Shown: positions 35,529-43,465 of the stretch, one piece after another
How positions within the stretch are numbered: the stretch's first letter is position 1
How the letters are laid out: every line of letters begins with the position of its first letter
Assembly: GCA_009774245.1 (NCBI GenBank)
Contig: VSNM01000044.1
Span: 1 to 47,045, forward strand
Reading direction: 5' to 3'
DNA length: 47,045 bases
DNA from: Lachnospiraceae bacterium
GTDB taxonomy: Bacteria; Bacillota; Clostridia; Lachnospirales; Lachnospiraceae
Program-made: the position numbers and the translations under genes
The notes under the pieces: generated by a model
Databases searched by the model: none
What the model saw: the letters and a program-made list of their open reading frames with translations, nothing else
Told to the model about the DNA's origin: nothing

Positions 35529-36689
35529 TCATATATTAAGCAGTTCACTGGCAAGCGCTTCGAGCTGTGAAATATTTTCTGCCTTTAAAGCTGATTTGAT
35601 CGTTACAACGGTTTCCGCAAACGTGAGTGCTTTCGCCCCCTCCAGCAATGCCTTCATACTCCTTGCCGCCGTCGGCGCCCACGAACCATTTTCAATAATC
35701 CCAACCGTTCGTTTCTGATAGTTCTTCGCCTTCAGCCTGTTTAAGAAATCTTCCATCGGCGGAAATACCCCGGCATCATAGGAAGCCGCTGCGAGTACCA
35801 GATGGCTGTAGCGAAACGCGTCCTCGACCGCCTCGTGAATGTCATCTCTTGTCAGATCGGCTATGACAACCTTTTTTGCTCCTTTTCGCTCCAATATCTC
35901 TTTCATTTTCTCTGCCGCCCTCATGGTATGTCCATGAATAGACGCACAGGCGATCAGCACGCCTTCATCCTCCGGCTCGTAACTGCTCCAGATCTGGTAT
36001 TTATTAATATAGTATTCCAGATTTTCAGACAGTACCGGACCGTGCAGCGGACAGATCGTTTCGATCTCCAAAGCGGCCGCCTTTTTCAATAACGCCTGCA
36101 CCTGCATGCCATATTTTCCACAAATATTGATGTAGTATCTTCTTGCCTCGCATGTCCAGTCCTCGTCCGCATCACGCGTCCCAAACTTCCCAAAGCCGTC
36201 AGCGCTGAACAGTACCTTGTCCGTCTGCTCATATGTAACCATCACTTCCGGCCAATGCACCATCGGCGCCATGAAGAACTGCAATGTATGCTTTCCAACA
36301 GGAAGCGTGTCCCCCTCCTTCACGGTGACTATTTTATCCCCGAGGGTGATATCAAAAAACTGCTGAACCATCTGAAATGTCTTTGCGTTTCCGACAAGCT
36401 TCATGTCCGGAAAACGCTCGCTCAGCCGCATGATACTGCCGCCGTGATCGGGCTCCATATGCTGGATAACCAGATAGTCCACCTTTCTCGAACCCAGTGC
36501 CTCATCCAGATTTTTCAGCCACTCCTCCGTGGCACGGGGATCAACGGTGTCCATCACGACAACCTGCTCGTCCAATATGACATAGGAGTTGTATGCCATT
36601 CCCTTCTCCACCTCATACTGTCCCTCAAAAAGCGTGATTTCCCTGTCGTTCACCCCAATATTATAAATACCTTCTGTAACCTTTTCCAC
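35529..36689 (-). CDS. fprA: Flavodiiron protein (FprA type)
   Basis: 386 residues. Start is GTG 36689 behind GAGGAGGAG. Metallo-beta-lactamase-like diiron domain with HMEPDHGG (His77, Glu79, Asp81, His82), MVHWPEVM, SADGFGKFG and CPLHGPV as further iron ligands, then a C-terminal flavodoxin domain (ACASIHGHTMRAAEKM and NGSWAPTAARSM). Such enzymes reduce O2 to water or NO to N2O in the cytosol of anaerobes. No rubredoxin partner adjacent. Confidence 0.96.
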   Translation of the reverse strand: MEKVTEGIYNIGVNDREITLFEGQYEVEKGMAYNSYVILDEQVVVMDTVDPRATEEWLKNLDEALGSRKVDYLVIQHMEPDHGGSIMRLSERFPDMKLVGNAKTFQMVQQFFDITLGDKIVTVKEGDTLPVGKHTLQFFMAPMVHWPEVMVTYEQTDKVLFSADGFGKFGTRDADEDWTCEARRYYINICGKYGMQVQALLKKAAALEIETICPLHGPVLSENLEYYINKYQIWSSYEPEDEGVLIACASIHGHTMRAAEKMKEILERKGAKKVVIADLTRDDIHEAVEDAFRYSHLVLAAASYDAGVFPPMEDFLNRLKAKNYQKRTVGIIENGSWAPTAARSMKALLEGAKALTFAETVVTIKSALKAENISQLEALASELLNI

Positions 36690-36792
36690 TGTCTGCTTCT
36701 CCTCCTCAAAATATTTTACCTGTCACATGATTGCAGGCAACTACTATTTTACCATAAAATGTCATAGATACCAAACGATTTACAGATTTTTC

Positions 36793-36856
36793 ATAAAAAA
36801 CTCCTATTCCGTATGCGATCGGTTTATCAAACACATACGGACATAGGAGTTTTCAT
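36793..36856 (-). terminator. Long terminator after the cotJC fragment
   Basis: On the minus strand AAACTCCTAT and CCGTATG pair with CATACGG and ATAGGAGTTT across a 16-nt loop, followed by TTTTTTATG. It could stop transcripts in both directions. Confidence 0.85.
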
Positions 36857-36878
36857 TACTGAAACGAAAAACGAATAA

Positions 36879-37076
36879 TTATTTGTCAAATTCCGGGTTG
36901 AATGCGTAGAAGTTCCGTGAGTCAAGGTTCTCCTGCGCGATGCGGAGCGCTTCACCGAACCGCTGGAAGTGCACAATTTCCCTTGCACGCAAAAATTTGA
37001 TTGGATCGCATACTTCCGGATCTTTAACTAAGCGAAGGATATTGTCGTATGTTGTGCGGGCCTTCTGTTCTGCCAC
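36879..37076 (-). pseudogene. cotJC: 3' fragment of a CotJC-type manganese catalase gene
   Basis: Homology begins at VAEQKARTTYDNILRL and runs through IKFLRAREIVHFQRFGEAL to a normal C-terminus (NFYAFNPEFDK), about 65 residues of a protein that is normally about 190-220. The Glu/His diiron ligand block REIVHFQRF is present; the four-helix N-terminal part is absent. Upstream the sequence turns into the last codons of the large serine recombinase. The break is therefore the left end of the inserted element, with the 5' half of cotJC expected at its other end beyond the window. The exact junction within 37073-37099 is not certain. Confidence 0.82.
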
Positions 37077-37099
37077 ACCTTGATATATATAACCAAAGA

Positions 37100-38668
37100 C
37101 TAAAATTTCCAATGAATCGTGATCGGCGGTAAATCATTTCGATGTACTTTCTTCTCACAGCGTCCTATTTCAATATAATCGATCATGGCATCCATGATAT
37201 CTCGGTCCAATTGGGTTACATTTTTATATTTTTTTAAGATTTCTTCTTTCGAATGAATGATTTTACCTTCTGCCTCTAATGCTTCCAGATCTGATGTCCT
37301 GTCTGTCTGCAGTTTGCTATATCGCTCTATTTCCGCTGAAAAATCCTTGCGAAATTCTATATATTCATTTGCCGATATCAGTCCGTTTGCCTTATCAACA
37401 TAAAGATTTTGGATAGCTTTTTTAAGACTCTCTATTTTTGACTCCATACTGGCAATCTCTTTTTTTAAGTGCTGCCTTCGAGTATCAATATTCCTGGCTA
37501 TCAAAAGCTTTGATTCCGCGGAAGTTTCGTCAAAATATTGTGATATTATATGGTTCAGCTCATCAATAACTGCCTTCTCCAGAAAACGTTGGGCAATAAA
37601 TGCGCCTTTGCAAAACTGATTCCCAAGATTTCTTGTAGGGCACTTTAAATATCGAAGTCCACGGCTAACACAACTCGAAAGCGTATACCCACAGTACATA
37701 CATTTGGCTTTTGCTGCAAATAGACCGATTTCTCCAGTATAACACGGTTTTGCCTTTTCTGCGCGGCGCTGCTGTACACGATTCCACAGATTCATATCAA
37801 TGATAGGCTCATGGGTTCCTTCCACACGAATCCATTTTTCGCGCGGAACCGGCTTGCTATGCTGTGATTTGTATGTAGGATTTGCGTATTTTCCCTGTAC
37901 CATATTGCCAATATACATTTCATTTTGCAACATGTCAGATATCCCATAATATTTCCAAAGAGTACCACATGTCCTGTCAGCGCCGTTGTATCTCAGCCCT
38001 TTTCTGCGCTTATATTCTGTCGGATTGGGTATTCCCTTATCATTCAGGATTCTTGCAATATTTGTTCTGCCTACACCGGATGCATAAAGTTCAAATACTT
38101 CCCTTACAACCGCAGCAGCCTCCGGATCAATGATCAAATGACCTTTCTGCTCCGGATCTTTCTGATATCCATATAAAGCAAATGCGCCAATATGCATTCC
38201 CTTTCTTCGATGATCTGTCAAAACGGTCTTGATATTATCAGATAAGTCCTCCAGGTACCACTCATTGACAAGACCATTAATCTGCCTGGATTTTTTGTTT
38301 CCATGATTTGCAGTATCGGCATTGTCTGCCAGACCTACAAACCGTATTCCCCACTCCGCAAAATCGCCGTGTATGATTTTCTCCACAAGCTCCAGTTCGC
38401 GTGTAAAGCGGGATTGCGATTTGCATAATACAATATTAAATTTGTGATTCCGTGCATCCGCGAGGAGCTGATTAAACGCTGGTCTATTGCGATCACTTCC
38501 CTTGTAATCATCATCTGAATAAATATTGTAAATTTCCCAGCCCTGATTTGCAGCATATGTAATCAACATGCTTTTTTGATTCTGGATACTGCGGCTCTCG
38601 TCATCCTCATTCAGCTTATTTCTGTCCTCCTCGGACAGCCTGCTGTAAATCGCTACTATATTGTTCAT
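37100..38668 (-). CDS. Large serine recombinase (site-specific integrase)
   Basis: 522 residues, ATG after AGAGG. Resolvase domain with nucleophile Ser12 in YSRLSEED and SRFTRELELVE; recombinase domain from about residue 165 (GYQKDPEQKGHLIID to WIRVEGTHEPII); zinc ribbon CMYCGYTL with later CPTRN and FCKGAF; a coiled coil (residues 395-460, KKEIASMESKIESLKKAIQ) that in this class controls integration versus excision. Stop codon lies within about 25 bp of the cotJC homology, as expected for an integrase next to its att site. Confidence 0.96.
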   Translation of the reverse strand: MNNIVAIYSRLSEEDRNKLNEDDESRSIQNQKSMLITYAANQGWEIYNIYSDDDYKGSDRNRPAFNQLLADARNHKFNIVLCKSQSRFTRELELVEKIIHGDFAEWGIRFVGLADNADTANHGNKKSRQINGLVNEWYLEDLSDNIKTVLTDHRRKGMHIGAFALYGYQKDPEQKGHLIIDPEAAAVVREVFELYASGVGRTNIARILNDKGIPNPTEYKRRKGLRYNGADRTCGTLWKYYGISDMLQNEMYIGNMVQGKYANPTYKSQHSKPVPREKWIRVEGTHEPIIDMNLWNRVQQRRAEKAKPCYTGEIGLFAAKAKCMYCGYTLSSCVSRGLRYLKCPTRNLGNQFCKGAFIAQRFLEKAVIDELNHIISQYFDETSAESKLLIARNIDTRRQHLKKEIASMESKIESLKKAIQNLYVDKANGLISANEYIEFRKDFSAEIERYSKLQTDRTSDLEALEAEGKIIHSKEEILKKYKNVTQLDRDIMDAMIDYIEIGRCEKKVHRNDLPPITIHWKF

Positions 38669-38709
38669 ATTACTAACCTCTGATAATACAAACCAATATC
38701 TCAGATTTA

Positions 38710-38871
38710 TTATAAATCCAAAACATCAGCATTGACAATCTTAATCTGGCTTTCTGCCTCTTTTTTGTTAATAATATCTATCCAGAGGCTCGTAAAAACC
38801 TCTGATAGCTCTTCATCATCGTGCGCAAATATATTTGCACATCTTTTTTCAGAAACATTCTCTACCATCAT
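38710..38871 (-). CDS. Small protein upstream of the integrase
   Basis: 53 residues from ATG 38871, 8 nt after GGAGG (MMVENVSEKRCANIFAHDDE). Acidic, no membrane segment, ends 41 bp before the integrase start and so is probably its operon leader gene. Short ORFs in this position are common next to large serine recombinases of Clostridia elements; a recombination directionality role is only a possibility. Confidence 0.6.
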   Translation of the reverse strand: MMVENVSEKRCANIFAHDDEELSEVFTSLWIDIINKKEAESQIKIVNADVLDL

Positions 38872-38946
38872 TCATATTACCTCCAGTTCTTCTTACTATA
38901 TATATGATTTGTACAGTTTGTACCATGCTATGATGCTTAACTTTTC

Positions 38947-38998
38947 TAATCTGCTTAATACAGTGGAGGTTATCTCCTCCAGCACATTAAACAGATTA
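38947..38998. repeat. Large inverted repeat upstream of the integrase operon
   Basis: Arms TAATCTG-TTAAT-GGAGG (38947-38969) and CCTCC-ATTAA-CAGATTA (38976-38998), 17 paired positions with small internal loops, and no T run. Just left, TTTGTAC occurs twice in direct order near 38907-38921. The 559-bp gap 38872-39430 also holds a GCTCCC/GGGAGC hairpin at 39055-39074 nested in CCGCT/AGCGG, and a promoter at 39368; no gene is seen in it. Confidence 0.65.
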
Positions 38999-39367
38999 AA
39001 TATTCAATACATAATTGCCGACGGCTCTGGCAAGCTCCACGAAGTTTTCTCTCCGCTCCCTTCGGTTCGGGAGCCCGTGTTTAGCGGGTGTATCATTATT
39101 CTACTCGATATATCTCATTGCTAGGATGCCGTGCCAATAGGCACCCACATGCAGAACAGGGTTGTCCATCAAAATTGTGCGATATATAAATTCCCAAAAA
39201 GAACTGTCAACTCTGATTTCCAGATCCCCACTGCATAAAAAGCTACTTATATCGGACGTGTCGGACTTTTCTTTATGAAGTTGTCAAGGTGCAGATGTAT
39301 AATAATCAGGACAATAAGATTGCTCTGTATTATTCGTGTTAATTATTTTTAATAATCCTTTAAATTA

Positions 39368-39396
39368 TTGCAATTTTATACAGATTTATTTATAAT
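39368..39396 (+). promoter_or_regulatory. Promoter of the membrane protein gene at 39431
   Basis: TTGCAA (39368-39373), a 17-bp spacer and TATAAT (39391-39396). Confidence 0.75.
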
Positions 39397-39430
39397 GTTG
39401 TAGAAAATTGTAGAAAGGAAGCATGTATAT

Positions 39431-40015
39431 ATGAAAAACCATATTAAAAAAATTATTGAAATTCTTTTTGGCACTAAAGAAAATATAATTTTTAAATTTA
39501 GTTTATCCGCCTTAACAACAAGTATCATATTTCTTATACTTTCGATTCTATACAAAGACAATTCTACAGTATGGAAACTTTTAGTAATGTTTTGTGGATT
39601 TTTTTTCGCCACTTGGATGGGAACCGCAAAAGGGATTACTACTGTACAACATTTTGTCTATGAGTTGTTTCGTTTATGCGGATTCTTTGCATGTTTCTTC
39701 GTTGTATTAAATATTTTTATAAATATTTCCAACTATACCGGACTTTTACTCTTTTTACTTACAATAGCTGCCTGTTTTATTATTTTTCTATGTTCCTTTT
39801 ATCTTGTTGTCAAGTTTAATGATATATTTGAATTTTTCCAAAAAACATTTAAGTACTTAAAAAACAAACTATACAATACAACGGAACCTCCCACCTCCAA
39901 AGCAAAAGCCTTCATCGAAAATATCACCGCACTATTGGCTTCAATAGTTGCTCTTTCCGTGGCGGTTCAAACAATAGCTAACACAATTATTAACCTATTT
40001 CACTCATTCAGATAA
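39431..40015 (+). CDS. Multi-pass membrane protein of unknown function
   Basis: 194 residues, ATG 9 nt after AAAGGAAG. Four or five hydrophobic segments (about 22-40, 48-65, 80-100, 104-130 and 162-185), a basic N-terminus and a short hydrophilic stretch (FQKTFKYLKNKLYNTTEPPTSKAK). AT-rich codon use, unlike the chromosomal genes to the left. Single-gene unit with its own promoter. No family recognised. Confidence 0.78.
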   Translation: MKNHIKKIIEILFGTKENIIFKFSLSALTTSIIFLILSILYKDNSTVWKLLVMFCGFFFATWMGTAKGITTVQHFVYELFRLCGFFACFFVVLNIFINISNYTGLLLFLLTIAACFIIFLCSFYLVVKFNDIFEFFQKTFKYLKNKLYNTTEPPTSKAKAFIENITALLASIVALSVAVQTIANTIINLFHSFR

Positions 40016-40030
40016 TTATTTATCAAGACA

Positions 40031-40050
40031 CCGTCTCCTTACGGAGACGG
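40031..40050. terminator. GC-rich hairpin between convergent genes
   Basis: CCGTCTCC / GGAGACGG with a 4-nt loop. No T run on either strand, so termination is uncertain. Confidence 0.4.
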
Positions 40051-40084
40051 AAGTCCAAAAGTTAGAATCTGAAATGATCTAATT

Positions 40085-40258
40085 TTATTTATGATTTTTT
40101 TTACTATCCTCTACAATTTTCTCCAAAACAATTATCTGTGTCCAGCCTAAGCCTGTAGCAGTTGTTACGCTTATGCAACGCCATCCCTGACTACTCTGCT
40201 TGTTTAAATACTTTTCCAAATCCCCAGAAACTCTTTCTACCTTATATTCATATCTCAT
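40085..40258 (-). CDS. Small DUF4177-like protein
   Basis: 57 residues starting MRYEYKVERVSGDLEKYLN. It is a shorter paralog of the N-terminal 50 residues of the gene before it (shared EYKVER, SQGWRC and SVTTATGLGWT). The pattern of a strand, a helix with W, then a strand ending in IIVLEK fits DUF4177 proteins. It overlaps the upstream stop by 11 bp, so translation is coupled. Function unknown. Confidence 0.75.
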   Translation of the reverse strand: MRYEYKVERVSGDLEKYLNKQSSQGWRCISVTTATGLGWTQIIVLEKIVEDSKKNHK

Positions 40259-40862
40259 CGTTTTTCATCCCACCTTTCCTGTCCTGTTTATTTAAAATAA
40301 AAAGTAATATCAAATCTACAATTATCATTATAAATAGTATTATCCATTTGATCGGATTGATTTGTGTGTCCATGCTGCTGTAATCTGGAATCAGCAGCGA
40401 ACGTATAGAAGGAATTGCAATATTTAAGAAAAACCATGCAAATTCAAATGCCACATAAAACTCGGCAATCTTTTCTAAAGTAGATTTTTCTTTCTGTTCT
40501 GTTATATGTTCTTCAAGATTAGAATCATGTGCTGCTTTCTTTTCGTTCAGCTTTTCATCATCTGCTTCTTTTTCTAAAGTAGATTTTTCTTTCTGTTCTG
40601 TTATATGTTCTTCAAGATTAGAATCATGTGCTGCTTTCTTTTCGTTCAGCTTTTCATCATCTGCTTCTGCTTTGGATTCCATAATCTTGATCTCTGTATC
40701 AACTGGCTGATCCTTAGCAGCTCTTTCTAAGATGACAACATATGTCCAGCCTAATCCTGTGGCAGTTGTTACACTTGCACAGCGCCATCCCTGGCTGCCT
40801 TTCTCATTTAAATATTTTTCCAAATCATCTGATATTCTTTCTACTTTGTATTCACATTTCAT
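40248..40862 (-). CDS. DUF4177-like domain, coiled-coil repeat and two membrane helices
   Basis: 204 residues, ATG 40862 after AGAGGAG, overlapping the upstream stop as TAATG. Residues 1-50 are DUF4177-like. Residues 75-142 are two identical 33-residue charged helical repeats (KLNEKKAAHDSNLEEHITEQ within each). Two hydrophobic helices follow (about 143-165 and 174-197). The layout suggests a membrane-anchored coiled-coil rod with a small cytosolic head. Middle gene of a three-gene coupled operon with the zinc-ribbon protein and the small DUF4177-like paralog. Confidence 0.8.
   Translation of the reverse strand: MKCEYKVERISDDLEKYLNEKGSQGWRCASVTTATGLGWTYVVILERAAKDQPVDTEIKIMESKAEADDEKLNEKKAAHDSNLEEHITEQKEKSTLEKEADDEKLNEKKAAHDSNLEEHITEQKEKSTLEKIAEFYVAFEFAWFFLNIAIPSIRSLLIPDYSSMDTQINPIKWIILFIMIIVDLILLFILNKQDRKGGMKNDEI
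40471..40668. repeat. Perfect 99-bp tandem duplication
   Basis: Units 40471-40569 and 40570-40668 appear identical, adding 33 in-frame codons to the coiled coil. Such an exact copy implies a recent or length-variable repeat. Confidence 0.88.
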
Positions 40863-41206
40863 TAGACTGTCTCCTCTTTTCCTAACGTTAGCGGTTGGTG
40901 CTTCACAATCCGTTTGCCACATTCCGGGCAATACTTTATCTTATAGTTGTCGATCAGCTCTGGGGCAATGCCCTTTCTGCACTCCGGACAACAGTATCCC
41001 CCCTGCAGCTCTGTGATCCGCCCCGGCCTCTGATGCGATCTATAATATACAATCTCTTCCTGCAGATATTGCGTCTCCGCATCTATGATCTCCTCCACAG
41101 CCGGCTCTGTCTCTTCATGTAGTCGGTGCTTTATCCTGGTGGCAAATATCTCTATGTAATAAATCACCGTGTCCAGCACGTTCCAGTTTTTCACATATTT
41201 TTGCAT
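40862..41206 (-). CDS. Small zinc-ribbon protein
   Basis: 114 residues. Helical, charged first half (residues 1-60), then CPEC (Cys73, Cys76) and CPEC (Cys93, Cys96), a four-cysteine zinc ribbon. Ribosome binding site is weak (AAGAAG). First gene of the coupled three-gene unit. The cysteine pattern is generic, so no function can be given. Confidence 0.75.
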   Translation of the reverse strand: MQKYVKNWNVLDTVIYYIEIFATRIKHRLHEETEPAVEEIIDAETQYLQEEIVYYRSHQRPGRITELQGGYCCPECRKGIAPELIDNYKIKYCPECGKRIVKHQPLTLGKEETV

Positions 41207-41272
41207 CGTTGTTCTTCTTGTCCTTCTCTATAAATCTCGAATGAATAATTTATGGTTTTTCCGTCCATTGAG

Positions 41273-41301
41273 TTGATTTCATATTACAAATCACATATAC
41301 T
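41273..41301 (+). promoter_or_regulatory. Promoter of the gene at 41389
   Basis: TTGATT (41273-41278), a 17-bp spacer and TATACT (41296-41301). Confidence 0.6.
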
Positions 41302-41388
41302 ATAAGTGCACAATAGTAAAACGTATACACCAGCTTTTATCAAACATCGACTCTACGCAGTATTCAGGCATTGAATGGAGGTATATTT

Positions 41389-42018
41389 ATGGCGCCCATG
41401 ACAAACATTTTGCTGTTGCTCCGTGATTTACAAAATAATCAATGGCATATAACAGCGTTTCCATTTACTTACAAAAACGTTCAGTACATTGTACTTTTCG
41501 AAGATATTTCAAATTTACCACTAACTGCTAACATTTTTTTGGTATTGTTGACTTTTATCGACAGAAATGACGGAAATCGCATACTCCAAACAAAAGCAAA
41601 TGAATTCAGTTTCTCAATTAATGCCAAAGAATTTCGTGAATATTTTGGCATAAGCTATGCGCCTAATCTTGGTGATATATTTAAACAGTTTTATACTTAT
41701 TTTGGTGGCTTTGTTCCAACCATGCGTGTTCAAAACTTTGATGCTGAAACGCAATTAGCTATTATACATAAATTAAATCAAAATGATCATGAAAATGTAA
41801 ACAATCTTTGCTGCTATTCCGTTAAGCGCAATGGAAAACATAATGGTATCCAATATCGTAGGACTCCATTTAATAGTGATAAAACCAAATTGCTTCGAGA
41901 AAATTTATATAAAATGCTTGGCAATGATGACACTATCAGTTTTTGTTATCGCGAGGAAAATCCTTTGAGTGACACAGAAATATATCAACAATTTGCACAA
42001 CGAGACAAAATTAAATAA
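41389..42018 (+). CDS. Hypothetical protein, possibly DUF6037-like
   Basis: 209 residues from ATG 41389, 7 nt after GGAGG; an upstream in-frame start at 41371 lacks a site. The first block (LRDLQNNQWHITAFPFTYKNVQYIVLFED, shown here in parts) has the strand pattern of DUF6037, and later VKRNGKHNGIQYRRTPFNSDKTKLL resembles its C-terminal part. The match is from memory of the pattern, so it is weak. Soluble. Convergent with, and 8 bp overlapping, the next gene. Confidence 0.7.
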   Translation: MAPMTNILLLLRDLQNNQWHITAFPFTYKNVQYIVLFEDISNLPLTANIFLVLLTFIDRNDGNRILQTKANEFSFSINAKEFREYFGISYAPNLGDIFKQFYTYFGGFVPTMRVQNFDAETQLAIIHKLNQNDHENVNNLCCYSVKRNGKHNGIQYRRTPFNSDKTKLLRENLYKMLGNDDTISFCYREENPLSDTEIYQQFAQRDKIK

Positions 42019-42256
42019 TTCCATATTTAATTTGATCTCTTGACATTTCGTTCCGAATATTTACATATTTCCCTGTGTTATAACACCTCATTGCCTCATC
42101 CAGCAGCTCCATTGACACATTATCAATTATTTCTGAACTATTTTGGTTGTTATGTATATTCACATTTCCATTGCACAATTTGCGATATTGTAAATTCAAA
42201 TCTTCGAACGAATAGCAAGTACAAAGAACTTCTAAGTTATATTCTTGCTCTGTCAT
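42011..42256 (-). CDS. Small hypothetical protein
   Basis: 81 residues, ATG after AAAGG. Acidic, helical, with CTCY near residue 13. The C-terminal half (ELLDEAMRCYNTGKYVNIRNEM) looks like a short helical pair. No family recognised. Confidence 0.6.
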   Translation of the reverse strand: MTEQEYNLEVLCTCYSFEDLNLQYRKLCNGNVNIHNNQNSSEIIDNVSMELLDEAMRCYNTGKYVNIRNEMSRDQIKYGII

Positions 42257-42313
42257 AATTTACCTTTCTTCTGCAGCAGAAAATGTTTTTTCCTGCTATT
42301 AGCTTAAACGGTT

Positions 42314-42339
42314 GCCCCGGTTCTGAACGGAATCGGGGC
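42314..42339 (+). terminator. GC-rich hairpin in an AT-rich gap
   Basis: GCCCCGGTTC and GAATCGGGGC pair with one G-U around a 6-nt loop; CTCCTTTT follows on the plus strand. It could end a plus-strand transcript or separate the two flanking minus-strand genes. Confidence 0.45.
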
Positions 42340-42365
42340 CGCTCCTTTTCCGATTGCCTTTTTTC

Positions 42366-42512
42366 TCAGTTAATTATATCCAGCGGACATTTTTTCCCGC
42401 TTCTGATACAATCACAAACACCTTCATCATCTGTCGTATCCTGATACTTGCAATAATTGTCACATATATCTTCCGCTACCTCCTGCAGTAGCTGAATGAC
42501 TGTCTTGTCCAT
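42366..42512 (-). CDS. Small cysteine-rich protein with repeated start module
   Basis: 48 residues from ATG 42512 after AGGAGGG. It starts MDKTVIQLLQ, the same ten residues as the next gene upstream, and continues with five cysteines (ICDNYCKY, CDCIRSGKKCPLD) that could bind metal. Function unknown. Confidence 0.65.
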   Translation of the reverse strand: MDKTVIQLLQEVAEDICDNYCKYQDTTDDEGVCDCIRSGKKCPLDIIN

Positions 42513-42520
42513 AATATTCC
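42483..42520. repeat. 38-bp direct repeat, copy 1
   Basis: Identical to 42955-42992. Each copy covers the last bases before a start codon and the first ten codons of a gene. Confidence 0.9.
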
Positions 42521-42540
42521 CTCCTTTGCTGCCCCATCCA

Positions 42541-42984
42541 CTAGAAAAATTCATTCAACAATATGTCGATAAAATTGACCAGCTCAGTAATTACTTCCCT
42601 GGAAGAACTTATAACCATACTTGTGTCCATGGAATCGCATACATATATCGATGCTGCATCCAGCCAGCTTATGACATTAACATTTATCACCATCGACTTG
42701 CGATAAATCTCATCCAACTCATGCTCTCCTGCCTTATCTGAATATATTAGTTCCAACATTCTGCTTGATAAATACATATTCTTTTTCTTCAGTTCCTCTA
42801 TTTTCTTTGGTGCCTCCTCAAAACATTTTTGTATTTCATATTGTGAGAGACCACTCATTCCTCCCATCAAAAACAGTACATAACTCTGTACTCTTTCTCC
42901 ATACTCCTCATATTCCCTCATAGCCTCATTAACTTTGTCCCACGGTTCTGCTGTCTGCAGTAGCTGAATGACTGTCTTGTCCAT
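42541..42984 (-). CDS. Hypothetical helical protein with repeated start module
   Basis: 147 residues, ATG 42984 after GGAGG. After the shared MDKTVIQLLQ the protein is helical and acidic (AMREYEEYGERVQSYVLFLM, EEAPKKIEELKKKNMYLSS). No family recognised. It is separated from the small Cys-rich gene by 28 bp and is probably in one operon with it and the XRE gene. Confidence 0.7.
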   Translation of the reverse strand: MDKTVIQLLQTAEPWDKVNEAMREYEEYGERVQSYVLFLMGGMSGLSQYEIQKCFEEAPKKIEELKKKNMYLSSRMLELIYSDKAGEHELDEIYRKSMVINVNVISWLDAASIYVCDSMDTSMVISSSREVITELVNFIDILLNEFF

Positions 42985-42992
42985 AATATTCC
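42955..42992. repeat. 38-bp direct repeat, copy 2
   Basis: Identical to 42483-42520; spacing of the copies is 472 bp. Confidence 0.9.
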
Positions 42993-43005
42993 TCCAGTTT
43001 AAAAT

Positions 43006-43305
43006 TCATAAATCAAATACTGTCATCTGCTTGTTTTGTTGCTGTTCTATAGCTGTCTTTTTTAGCTCGTCCCTACAAATCAGTTCCTTATTGGCATCTT
43101 CACGTCTGGCAAATAAAATATTTTCAACTGGAACATTAAAATACTTAGCTATCATAATGGCTCTTTCCAATTTAGGCTTCCTTTTACCCACTTCGTACAA
43201 TGCTATAAGTGCACTACTAACCCCTAACTCTACGGCGAACTCTTTCTGTGAAAAACCCTTTGCCTTACGCAATTCGCTCAATGGTATCTTTTTTTCATTT
43301 TCCAT
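43006..43305 (-). CDS. XRE-family HTH transcriptional regulator
   Basis: 99 residues, ATG after GAGGAGG. HTH in residues 8-60 (LRKAKGFSQKEFAVELGVSS, ALYEVGKRKPKLERA), then a short polar tail. Its promoter contains two palindromes, so autoregulation is likely. Divergent from the second XRE gene. Confidence 0.93.
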   Translation of the reverse strand: MENEKKIPLSELRKAKGFSQKEFAVELGVSSALIALYEVGKRKPKLERAIMIAKYFNVPVENILFARREDANKELICRDELKKTAIEQQQNKQMTVFDL

Positions 43306-43323
43306 TTGCTGCCTCCTCTTCTA

Positions 43324-43369
43324 CTTACAATATGTAAGTATTTTACATTACATATTGTAAAATGTCAAC
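43324..43369 (-). promoter_or_regulatory. Promoter with two palindromic operators between divergent XRE genes
   Basis: On the minus strand TTGACA (43369-43364), a 17-bp spacer and TAAAAT (43346-43341). The palindromes CTTACAATATGTAAG (43324-43338) and TTTTACA...TGTAAAA (43341-43362) overlap the start site and core promoter. Confidence 0.75.
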
Positions 43370-43465
43370 TCAATCATTTCAATATGTGTGTATTTATGTT
43401 CTTTTGGTTTTCTTTTTGAAAAATAGTGATAGCATTTTGAGTAAAAGAAAAAGAGGTGAAATGGT

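Noticed and set aside
36879..37112. A free-standing 77-residue protein
   Set aside because: Its first residues come from the recombinase 3' end in another frame; only the Mn-catalase-like part from about 37076 is homologous, so it is a fragment.
40471..40668. Possible CRISPR-like repeat
   Set aside because: Only two adjacent identical units without spacers, inside a coding frame.
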